From assembly GCA_039024435.1 (NCBI GenBank), contig JBCCQH010000179.1:1-7893 (forward strand): a stretch of DNA of 7,893 nt, read 5' to 3'. Positions 1 to 5,649 of the stretch are shown piece after piece. Every line of letters begins with the position of its first letter. Position 1 is the stretch's first letter. The DNA is from JBCCQH01 sp039024435. GTDB taxonomy: Bacteria; Bacteroidota; Bacteroidia; J057; JADKCL01. The notes below the pieces were generated by a model, which was not told the origin of the DNA, did no database searches, and saw only the letters and a program-made list of their open reading frames with translations. A program made the position numbers and the translations under genes.

Positions 1-7
1 CTCCGGG

Positions 8-1003
8 TCATTGAGTGCCGCATTCAGCGGCGGGCGTTTCGAGCACCGTTTCAAAATGCGCCCCCTCTCCGGTCCGGAAGCCTGGATTCAATTCGATCCG
101 TTTACCCGCCCGAAAAATGACCCGGGCCGAGTCCTGAATCCGGTATTGGCCACCGTTTCCGAGGGTGTCGGTCGCCAAAACGTAGGCAAAATTGTGCTTG
201 AGTACGACATCGCCCAACCAGCGCTTTATCCGAGGAACCCGACGGAAGCGCCCAATCTGCGGAGCATTGGCGTTCAGGACGGCGGCATTGTTGTGGACGC
301 CACTTTCGCCCAGGGGCACCCCCCGATAGCTCACCGCAGGATTCGAAAAATAAGGAATGACATCGCAGCCCAATTCCCCTTCCCGAAAGCAAAAGGCATC
401 GTCGTACACCCCAATGACCGTCGAAAGCGAGGCTTGCTCGTTGAACGCCCACTTGAAGCCGTGACCGGTGACGTAGGGCGCACTGTCCACTTCATCCGCG
501 GATTCTGCAATGTGCCCGCAGCCGTAGAGGTGGGCCATCTGGTGGCTGAGGGCGTAGTTTTCCCGCATACAGCGGTAATTGACTGCACAGAACGCCGTTG
601 TCCCATTCGCCAGCGAATCATCGAACAGGGGAAGCCCGCAGTAGTCATCGTTGGCCAAGACCAGGGCGGCCACGTCCGCGTGGTAGCGGTTCCGCAATTG
701 GGCGATGCTGACATCTTGCGAAAACCGGTTCAGATCGTCGGCGAAGCAAGCTCCCTCCCAATTCGACAAGCGGTGAATCCGGACCAGCCGGACTTCGTGC
801 CGCACCTCGCTGTAGATCAACACGCGGTTCATTTCCGCCACCGCCGAAGCGATTTCGGCTACCGCCGCCGAATCTCCACCCAAGCGGTTGGCCACCTCTG
901 AGGTGTAGGCGACCAGCAAATCGACCGAGCACTCCTGGGCCCGGCAAGGCAAAATGCTCCCCAGCAAAAGCAGCAAAACACCTATCATCCTAGTTGTTTT
1001 CAT
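8..1003 (-). CDS. Secreted metzincin-like protein with inactivated catalytic site (predicted pseudo-metalloprotease)
   Basis: 331 residues. The ATG at 1003 is chosen because it overlaps the upstream TGA as ATGA and is followed directly by a signal peptide (residues 1-23, ending CRAQ). A TTG start at 1015 is possible but less likely. The body resembles secreted reprolysin-like (M12B/M72-type) bacterial metallopeptidases. It has the zinc-binding pattern H154-Q-M-A-H158-L-Y-G161-C-G-H164, then YFSNP at 218-222 and a conserved-looking NNAAVLN...IGRFR segment near 237-254. All three His ligands and the Gly are present. The catalytic Glu of HExxHxxGxxH is Gln155 (CAG, 539-541), and the usual TIMAY-like Met-turn reads STVIGVY (194-200) without Met. 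Residues about 285-320 (FRAGKRIELNPGF...FET) resemble the short '3-coathanger stack' C-terminal segment of Bacteroidota secreted proteins. Many Cys (about 10) suggest disulfides. It is the last gene of a three-gene overlapping operon. Proteolytic activity is unlikely; a zinc-dependent binding or scaffold role is inference. Confidence 0.88.
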   Translation of the reverse strand: MKTTRMIGVLLLLLGSILPCRAQECSVDLLVAYTSEVANRLGGDSAAVAEIASAVAEMNRVLIYSEVRHEVRLVRIHRLSNWEGACFADDLNRFSQDVSIAQLRNRYHADVAALVLANDDYCGLPLFDDSLANGTTAFCAVNYRCMRENYALSHQMAHLYGCGHIAESADEVDSAPYVTGHGFKWAFNEQASLSTVIGVYDDAFCFREGELGCDVIPYFSNPAVSYRGVPLGESGVHNNAAVLNANAPQIGRFRRVPRIKRWLGDVVLKHNFAYVLATDTLGNGGQYRIQDSARVIFRAGKRIELNPGFRTGEGAHFETVLETPAAECGTQ

Positions 1004-2460
1004 TGTCCGTGGCAATTGATCATGAAAGTACGGCGATTTCCTTGGTAGTTCCGGTAGGTCACCTGGTAGCGACTTTGGTCTGCGATGGAGTGGCCTCCGT
1101 TTTGCGGGTAGACCTTAATGATGACATCGCCCGAAGAACGGGGCAACGCATTGCGGCGCAGGACCAGATTTTGGCCATTTGCCATCTGGGCGGCTACATC
1201 GATTTGACCGGCGGGAATCTGCTCCGTTGTGGCAATCCACTTCACACTCCCGGAGGTTCCCCCCTGCTGCAGGTTGATGTTCCGGTTGCGAAAGTGCAAT
1301 TCGGTCATGAAGTACCGACCCACACTGTCCGCCCGCAAAGAGTCAGCATCCCAGGATCCTTGCTCGATCCGGGTCAGCAGTTCCTGGGTCGGGTGGCCGA
1401 ATCGCTGCCGCGAACCGGCTGAGATCACCGCAAGGCTGGGACTCAGGGTTTCCCAAAACACGGCGTTGGTGCTGTGGCGGCTCCCGTGGTGGCTCACCTT
1501 GTGGGCGCAGACGTGGCCGGGGGCACTCGTGGGACTGGGATACAGCTCGCGCAGCGTGGTCGCCAGGGGCGTTTCCAGGTCAAAATAGCTGTTCGAGCAG
1601 TGTACGCAGGCATTGGTCCCCGGGGTGAACCCCCCGATATCACCGGCGGTGTAATAGCGAAACGCACCGTACTCCAAGACCCAAACCAGTCCCCAGTTGT
1701 TGGCGTTGGGCTTGGCGCCGGTGCCGGTGTAGGCGCGCCGGACATGGAGCGATTCCGCGACGTCGTACAGGTGGTCAGGAGCCGAAAGCCGGTACAGGTA
1801 AGCGTCGGCTACGACCAAGCGCAGGCGGATGGGCACCTGGTTGACGTCCTGGCCCAGATCGATGTAGCCCCCCAAGGCCAGTTGCTGGTTCGCTCCCGGA
1901 GCCGGCGGGTTGAAGTTGTTGGGGGCGGCGATGGAAGCTATCGCGCCCTGGTCCCCCAGGGTGGTTACCCCCACCGCCACCCGGCGATTCCCGGCGATGG
2001 CTTTGTACTTCACGTAGGTCGCACTGCGGGAAGTGGGAATTCCGTTGCCCTTGTCGAGCAAGGCAAAGTAGCGAACCCGGGTATTGGCCATGATCCCGGT
2101 GTAGGTCGCACCGCAGCCCGCTTTCCGCTTGCGGACCTTTCGCCCCACTAGACCGCCCAAGTGATCGTTGTGGTAGTGCGAGGTAATGATGTAGTCCAGG
2201 TAGACATTGTTTCCCCCCGCACTCCGAGCGTGCTGATAGAGGTACTGCGCGACATCGTCCTGGCGATTGGTCTCCCCCGCATCGATCAGTATCGAATGGG
2301 CAATCGCCTGGCCATTGTTCCGAATATTGATCAGGGCCGCGTCTCCGGTTCCCACGTCGATCTGGTGGATTTCTACGGTCTGGGCCAATGCGACTCCGCT
2401 CCCCACGGTGCCATACAGGCCGAGCCCCAGGCCCAGCAATGCGCTTCGCCAATTATTCAC
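1000..2460 (-). CDS. Secreted ComEC-like metallo-beta-lactamase-fold hydrolase
   Basis: 486 residues, GTG start preceded by a strong AAAGGAGGT; no better in-frame ATG gives a signal peptide. Residues 1-27 form a signal peptide (MNNWRS, hydrophobic LLGLGLGLYG, ending ALAQ). The metallo-beta-lactamase fold is shown by DVGTGDA (35-41), LIDAG (58-62), the metal motif H95-Y-H97-N-D99-H100-LGG, TAGD274, VSHHGSRHS (322-330) and ISAGSRQRFGHP (346-357). These are the signatures of the extracellular domain of the DNA-uptake protein ComEC/Rec2 and of stand-alone relatives. Here there is no membrane channel. The stretch between HxHxDH and the GD motif is long (about 175 residues), and a CxxC (285-288) follows. 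Residues about 390-486 form an extra C-terminal region that I do not recognise. Substrate unknown: nuclease or phosphodiesterase activity on extracellular nucleic acid is possible by analogy but unproven. It overlaps the fibre gene upstream by 8 nt and the protease homologue downstream by 4 nt, so translation is probably coupled. Confidence 0.9.
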   Translation of the reverse strand: MNNWRSALLGLGLGLYGTVGSGVALAQTVEIHQIDVGTGDAALINIRNNGQAIAHSILIDAGETNRQDDVAQYLYQHARSAGGNNVYLDYIITSHYHNDHLGGLVGRKVRKRKAGCGATYTGIMANTRVRYFALLDKGNGIPTSRSATYVKYKAIAGNRRVAVGVTTLGDQGAIASIAAPNNFNPPAPGANQQLALGGYIDLGQDVNQVPIRLRLVVADAYLYRLSAPDHLYDVAESLHVRRAYTGTGAKPNANNWGLVWVLEYGAFRYYTAGDIGGFTPGTNACVHCSNSYFDLETPLATTLRELYPSPTSAPGHVCAHKVSHHGSRHSTNAVFWETLSPSLAVISAGSRQRFGHPTQELLTRIEQGSWDADSLRADSVGRYFMTELHFRNRNINLQQGGTSGSVKWIATTEQIPAGQIDVAAQMANGQNLVLRRNALPRSSGDVIIKVYPQNGGHSIADQSRYQVTYRNYQGNRRTFMINCHGQ

Positions 2461-4864
2461 GGGGACCTCCTTTCAGGATTTCAATTTCCCGCCGCAAGGC
2501 CGCGTTTTCCTTTTGCATTTCGATCAGGTACAAGGTGAGCTCTTCGACCTTTTCCATCGTCCGGCGCTGCATGTCCGCCAGATCCAGCCCCTCTTGCGCT
2601 ACTTCGGTGGCGGAAGGGATGCCGGGCAAATGGTGGTGCCGGGAAATGTAGGCTTCCACCTCCGACAGCGGCCACAATGGGTAGTCCGCAGCAAAGACGT
2701 AATCGGCCCAACCGCTTTCCACGAGGACTTTTTTGGCGCGGATGGTGCCATTGACCATGAGGCGGTAACGGGGATCGACATTTCGGGTACCGATCCCGAC
2801 CCGGCCAGCGCGGGTAGCGTACACGATGCTGTCGGTGGTGGGCCGCCGGCCCCCGCGGACTTCCAGCAGGTGCCGGGGCGCGGCGGTACCGATGCCCACG
2901 TTGCCCGGCACGACGGTGTACAAGACACTGTCGCCGGCGGGCGATTTGCCGAGGGTCCAGCCGGTGCGGGGAATGGGAGCGTTTTTGGGACGCCAGGCGC
3001 CATCCCACCAGGTAAGCACCTGGCCTCTTTTGGGGGCGATGTTCGCGACGTTGCGCCGCTGGATGCGCACCACGGTCAGATTGGGGTAGCGGCCGCGGAC
3101 ATCGCCGCCGGCACTCGAATTGAAGAGGTCGCGGGCGCGGTCGGCGGCCGCTTGCGCAGTGTCAGCGGAGATGCGGGCTTTTTCCGCGGATTGGGCGGCT
3201 TTGTTTTCGGAATTGCGGGCTTGATTCGCAGAATTGCGCGCTTTGTTTTCGGAGTTGCGGGCTTGGTTCGCAGAGTTCGCGGCCTTCTGAGCGGAGGCGG
3301 CGGCTTCTTCGGCGGCCTGACTGGCTTCCGAAGCCGAGGACCTCGCCCTTCCGGCGGCGGTGCTGGCCTCACCGGCGGAAGAACTGGCCGCGGCAGCGGA
3401 AGCAGAGGCTTCACCGGCGGCTCCGGTTGCGGTCCCAGCCGCCGCCGTTGCTTCGCCCGCCGAAACGGCGGCCGCCGCGGCGGAGGCGGCCGCTTCTACG
3501 GTACAGGCACAATTACCGGTTTCCCCTTTCGGTCCACGATCCCCTTTGGCGCCACGATTGCCCCGGTCGCCTTTGTTGCCCTTGTCCCCTTTGGGACCTC
3601 GGTCACCCCGGGAACCTACTGCGCCGCGCGGTCCCTTCGGCCCAGCCGGACCGCGCAGGTTGTCGACCAATACCCAGGCCGTGGTTTGCTTTTGGTAAAC
3701 CGCACTCACCAGGGTATCGAGGTAGAGGTCGCGGACCCGGCCGAGGTTGGCGGCGGGGCGACCACTGCCGCTGTACCAGGTCGCTCCCGGCGCTCCGGCG
3801 GCTCCGCGAGCACCGCGATTGCCGGTCGGACCGCGATCCCCCTTTGCGCCCCGGGCTCCGGCGGGGCCTCGGGCTCCCGCCGGGCCGGGCGATCCGGCGA
3901 TTCCGGGGGTTCCCGGTACTCCCGGAATACCGGGAACTCCCCGGTCCCCTTTTGGCCCCCGATTGCCCCGGTCACCTTTGGCTCCGCGGGGACCTCCCGG
4001 GCCCCGGGCACCCAGTAGGTTGTCGATCTGCTGCCAGTTGCCTCCATTCTTTTGGTAGAGGTTGCTGGTCAGGGTGTCGAGGAACAGATCGCCACTGCGG
4101 CCGGTTCCGTTGCCGGGAATGCCATTGCCAGAAATCCAGTTGGCTCCGGGGGTTCCCTGCGGCCCAACCGGACCGCGTCCTCCTTGAATCCCCCGTGCGC
4201 CGCGGTCACCTTTGGGGCCTTTCGTACCGGGAACTCCTTGCAATCCCCGGGGGCCGGGCGAACCTTGGGGTCCCGGAGGTCCAGTCTCGCCAATCGGGCC
4301 CGGGCAATCACAGGGCTTTTCCAGTTCCAGGGCAGTAAATACGGTATACTCGGGTCGCCATTCCAGCCAGAGCACGTCGGAAAAACTGGCCGGAAAGGTG
4401 AAGCGTTGGAAGCCGCGGCCATCGCCGCCGCAGCAGGCTCCGTCGGTCGTAAAGGTGTGGGTGACCCTGCCACCATTGGGCTTGCCCCCGGTAAAGATCA
4501 CCCTGCGGGGGCCACCGCTGGCCATCAGTTCCCCAATCCATATTACCTTGGGGGTGAAGCTGCGCCGGTCGGTCCGCGCCAGGGCAAACTGGGTATTTTC
4601 ATCCGATTGGAACACGGCTTTGGCGTTTTGCGGGACCGCTTCGGGTACTGAGGCGACGGCATTGAGGTAAAAACCGGACAACAGGTAGCCCTTTTCCACG
4701 TAGGTCTTGGCCCGGCCGCCGGGAACGAGGCCGGAAAAGGTCAACATTTCGGTGTCTTGGGCGTAATTCGCCGGGCCGATGCTCAACAGGAGGCCGAGCA
4801 ACAGCACGATTCTGGCCAAGGCGCGGCCAGGGTGCGGAACCGCCGCACCGGAAAAAATTTTCAT
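2453..4864 (-). CDS. Secreted collagen-like / tail-fibre-like surface fibre protein
   Basis: 803 residues from the ATG at 4864. The frame stays open upstream to 5086, but only this Met gives a signal peptide (1-36, ...IVLLLGLLLSIGPANYAQ) and it lies below the promoter. Order: a beta-rich N-terminal domain (about 37-185), reminiscent of extracellular beta-sandwich domains with VxFTGxKxxGGxVxxTFTTD; Gly-X-Y blocks at 189-242, 285-362 and 405-452 (18, 26 and 16 triplets); two 42-residue W.SG...DLYLDT...YQK modules between them (243-284, 363-404); 17 Ala-rich heptads (460-578); a GGDVRGRYPNLTVVRIQ / GQVLTWWDGAW segment (about 586-624); two VGIGT motifs (656 and 689); and a C-terminus with HLPGIPSA (745-752) ending in a coiled coil (about 768-798). 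Phage tail fibres and Bacteroidota surface proteins share these parts. CxC motifs flank the collagen region. A trimeric extracellular fibre, possibly an adhesin, is inferred. No S74 chaperone motif is seen. First gene of the operon. Confidence 0.9.
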   Translation of the reverse strand: MKIFSGAAVPHPGRALARIVLLLGLLLSIGPANYAQDTEMLTFSGLVPGGRAKTYVEKGYLLSGFYLNAVASVPEAVPQNAKAVFQSDENTQFALARTDRRSFTPKVIWIGELMASGGPRRVIFTGGKPNGGRVTHTFTTDGACCGGDGRGFQRFTFPASFSDVLWLEWRPEYTVFTALELEKPCDCPGPIGETGPPGPQGSPGPRGLQGVPGTKGPKGDRGARGIQGGRGPVGPQGTPGANWISGNGIPGNGTGRSGDLFLDTLTSNLYQKNGGNWQQIDNLLGARGPGGPRGAKGDRGNRGPKGDRGVPGIPGVPGTPGIAGSPGPAGARGPAGARGAKGDRGPTGNRGARGAAGAPGATWYSGSGRPAANLGRVRDLYLDTLVSAVYQKQTTAWVLVDNLRGPAGPKGPRGAVGSRGDRGPKGDKGNKGDRGNRGAKGDRGPKGETGNCACTVEAAASAAAAAVSAGEATAAAGTATGAAGEASASAAAASSSAGEASTAAGRARSSASEASQAAEEAAASAQKAANSANQARNSENKARNSANQARNSENKAAQSAEKARISADTAQAAADRARDLFNSSAGGDVRGRYPNLTVVRIQRRNVANIAPKRGQVLTWWDGAWRPKNAPIPRTGWTLGKSPAGDSVLYTVVPGNVGIGTAAPRHLLEVRGGRRPTTDSIVYATRAGRVGIGTRNVDPRYRLMVNGTIRAKKVLVESGWADYVFAADYPLWPLSEVEAYISRHHHLPGIPSATEVAQEGLDLADMQRRTMEKVEELTLYLIEMQKENAALRREIEILKGGPRE
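2465..2473 (-). promoter_or_regulatory. Strong Shine-Dalgarno AAAGGAGGT for the GTG-started MBL gene
   Basis: The minus strand reads AAAGGAGGTCCCC-GTG, placing GGAGG five nt before the GTG at 2460. The same bases encode Lys-Gly-Gly near the C-terminus of the upstream fibre gene, whose TAA (2455-2453) lies just past the GTG. The site decides the start of the downstream gene and fits translational coupling. Bacteroidota often initiate without a Shine-Dalgarno, and the upstream ATG at 4864 has none, so such a strong site stands out. Confidence 0.75.
3131..3487 (-). repeat. 17 tandem alanine-rich heptads, including a 42-bp DNA duplication
   Basis: Residues 460-578 of the fibre protein divide into 17 gap-free heptads of the form x-[SA]-[AE]-x-x-A-x, moving from VSAGEAT-like units at the N-side to NSANQAR / NSENKAR units at the C-side. 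The pattern resembles the Ala-rich repeats of phage side-tail fibres and predicts a helical, probably coiled-coil rod. At 3194-3277 the 14-residue pair NSANQAR-NSENKA[R/A] occurs twice, giving two nearly identical 42-bp DNA units, a sign of recent repeat expansion. Confidence 0.85.
3509..4300 (-). repeat. Three collagen-like Gly-X-Y blocks separated by two 42-residue modules
   Basis: Within the fibre gene, uninterrupted Gly-X-Y runs lie at 4139-4300 (18 triplets), 3779-4012 (26) and 3509-3652 (16), 60 triplets in all. They are rich in KGDRG, PKGDRG and GPAGAR-type triplets typical of bacterial collagen-like proteins. The two spacers (4013-4138 and 3653-3778) are each exactly 42 residues and align without gaps at 21 of 42 identical positions, sharing W, SG, P, G-R, DL-L-DTL, S, YQK, W and DNL. 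The spacing keeps the triplet phase (42 is divisible by 3). Confidence 0.93.
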
Positions 4865-4952
4865 CGTGTAGATCAGTTGGTGAACGTTAATCGAAGCGTC
4901 GAAGGTTGCGTCCTCGGGCGCCGCAGCGCCAGTCTTGATTGGTTCACGGGCC

Positions 4953-4965
4953 GGCGGAAACCGCC
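4953..4965 (-). promoter_or_regulatory. Small GC hairpin at the predicted 5' end of the operon mRNA
   Basis: The minus strand reads GGCGG-TTT-CCGCC, a perfect 5-bp stem with a 3-nt loop. It starts only a few nt after the transcription start expected from the promoter at 4976-5007. It could stabilise the mRNA 5' end of an approximately 105-nt leader. In GC-rich DNA such a small hairpin can also be chance. Confidence 0.3.
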
Positions 4966-4975
4966 ATGCCGGCGG

Positions 4976-5007
4976 CGAAGATACGACAAATCTTTGCTTT
5001 GCAAAAA
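4976..5007 (-). promoter_or_regulatory. Bacteroidota-type promoter for the three-gene operon
   Basis: On the minus strand TTTTTG is followed by 18 nt and then TATCTTCG (4983-4976). This matches the Bacteroidota consensus (TTG/TTTG, spacer about 17-23, TAnnTTTG) with one mismatch in the -7 box. It sits in a local AT-rich patch. The start would be near 4969, giving an approximately 105-nt leader before the ATG at 4864. Confidence 0.65.
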
Positions 5008-5045
5008 TTTCCGAAAATTTTATAGTCCGGATTTCGAATAACTTC

Positions 5046-5068
5046 AAGCCCGAAAGGGTTGGGGGCTT
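5046..5068 (-). terminator. Weak hairpin at the end of the 103-residue gene
   Basis: A perfect 6-bp inverted repeat (AAGCCC / GGGCTT, 11-nt loop) overlaps the TAA at 5069-5067. It has no T-run after it, so intrinsic termination is doubtful. Its place between the small gene and the operon promoter is the main argument for a role. Confidence 0.25.
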
Positions 5069-5378
5069 ACCGGCCCAATCGGGCAAGCTGGTGTTCCAGG
5101 TTGACGGCGTCCAGCAGCAGGTCCACGACCGACTCGGGCAATTCTTCCCCCAGTCCGGGATACCGCGCTTCCATTACTTCCCCGGTCTCCAGGCGGTAGG
5201 CAATGCGACCGGCCCGCTCCTGCCCTCCCCCCCGGTAGACATTGAGTTCGATGATCGTGGTGCCTTTGCCGTCGGAAAAGGTCACCATCGATTCCCAGCG
5301 CCGGCCGCTCACTTCGCGGGTCATTTTTTCCAGCAGTTCCCGGACGGCTTTGTTGATGATGGGGGGTTCGATGTCCAT
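5067..5378 (-). CDS. Small protein of unknown function (103 aa)
   Basis: 103 residues from the ATG at 5378 (MDIEPPIINKAVRE...). A TTG three codons upstream (5387) is possible but would lie inside the inverted repeat. I do not recognise the family. Composition is that of a normal soluble protein: no signal peptide, no membrane segment, no Cys. The likely layout is an N-terminal helix (about 8-24), a beta-rich middle (VTFSDGKGTTIIELNVYRG...RIAYRLETGEVMEARY, about 32-75) and a C-terminal amphipathic helix (about 80-102). It is chosen over the other minus frame across the same bases (5385-5044), whose composition is Arg/Pro/His-rich. It lies upstream of the operon in the same direction but ends before the operon promoter, so it is probably transcribed separately. 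It is divergent from the TPR gene. A cytoplasmic role is inferred only from the lack of a signal peptide. Confidence 0.7.
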   Translation of the reverse strand: MDIEPPIINKAVRELLEKMTREVSGRRWESMVTFSDGKGTTIIELNVYRGGGQERAGRIAYRLETGEVMEARYPGLGEELPESVVDLLLDAVNLEHQLARLGR

Positions 5379-5379
5379 G

Positions 5380-5412
5380 CGCCACAAAGGTGGGGATTTT
5401 TTCTTTGTGGCG
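5380..5412. promoter_or_regulatory. Perfect 10-bp inverted repeat next to the ATG of the 103-residue gene
   Basis: CGCCACAAAG (5380-5389) and CTTTGTGGCG (5403-5412) are exact reverse complements around a 13-nt spacer. The repeat ends 1 nt before the ATG at 5378. The proximal arm overlaps CACCTTTG (5392-5385), one mismatch from a TAnnTTTG -7 box. It could be an operator, or an RNA hairpin that hides the translation start if transcription begins upstream. No T-run follows in either direction, so it is not a terminator. Confidence 0.5.
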
Positions 5413-5565
5413 TTTGGGAAAATGGCGGGGCGTCCGCCCAGAGGGCGGTTCTGCGATTCTGCAGGGCAGAGGTCGGTAATATTTTCATTGGAATATCCCC
5501 AGGAACAAAGGGCAATCTTTCCGGCAAATGTCTCCCCGAACGGGCGACATTGGGCAAAGAATCGC

Positions 5566-5589
5566 CGGTCCGGGGACGGTCCGGGGACG
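5566..5589. repeat. Tandem 11-bp duplication
   Basis: CGGTCCGGGGA occurs twice head to tail (5566-5576, 5577-5587) and continues for two more bases. It lies about 60 bp upstream of the TPR gene. It is probably replication slippage; a binding-site role is possible but unsupported. Confidence 0.6.
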
Positions 5590-5620
5590 CACTTTCTGGC
5601 GGAAAATCATCCGGCTCACG

Positions 5621-5645
5621 TTTGCCGTTGATTTTATTAATTTTG
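5621..5645 (+). promoter_or_regulatory. Candidate promoter of the TPR gene, with -7 box very close to the ATG
   Basis: TAATTTTG (5638-5645) is a full match to TAnnTTTG and ends only 4 nt before the ATG at 5650. A TTTG lies at 5621-5624, but the 13-nt spacer is shorter than usual, so the -33 part is doubtful. If the -7 box is real, transcription starts at or within the start codon. Confidence 0.4.
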
Positions 5646-5649
5646 CCGC

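Noticed and set aside
11..901. 296-residue plus-strand open frame
   Set aside because: Antisense to the metzincin homologue, which has a signal peptide and zinc motif; this frame has neither and is a by-product of high GC.
1000..1015. TTG start at 1015 for the metzincin homologue
   Set aside because: The ATG at 1003 forms ATGA with the upstream stop and begins the signal peptide directly; the four extra residues add nothing.
3587..3610. RGD tripeptide in the third collagen block as an integrin-binding signal
   Set aside because: RGD arises from neighbouring GSR-GDR triplets and is expected by chance in charged Gly-X-Y repeats.
2267..4018. 583-residue plus-strand open frame opposite the fibre gene
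   Set aside because: It is the antisense of Gly-X-Y and Ala repeats, giving low-complexity Gly/Arg/Phe runs. No domain, and the minus frame has clear ones.
4865..5086. 74-residue N-terminal extension of the fibre protein
   Set aside because: It would run through the promoter and leader, and would bury the signal peptide.
5434..5448. Hairpin CCGCCC-AGA-GGGCGG between the divergent genes
   Set aside because: Only 6 bp, no T-run, and easily formed in GC-rich DNA; no positional link to a start or stop.
5321..5557. 78-residue minus-strand open frame
   Set aside because: Overlaps the 103-residue gene out of frame and runs through the inverted repeat; no protein-like features.
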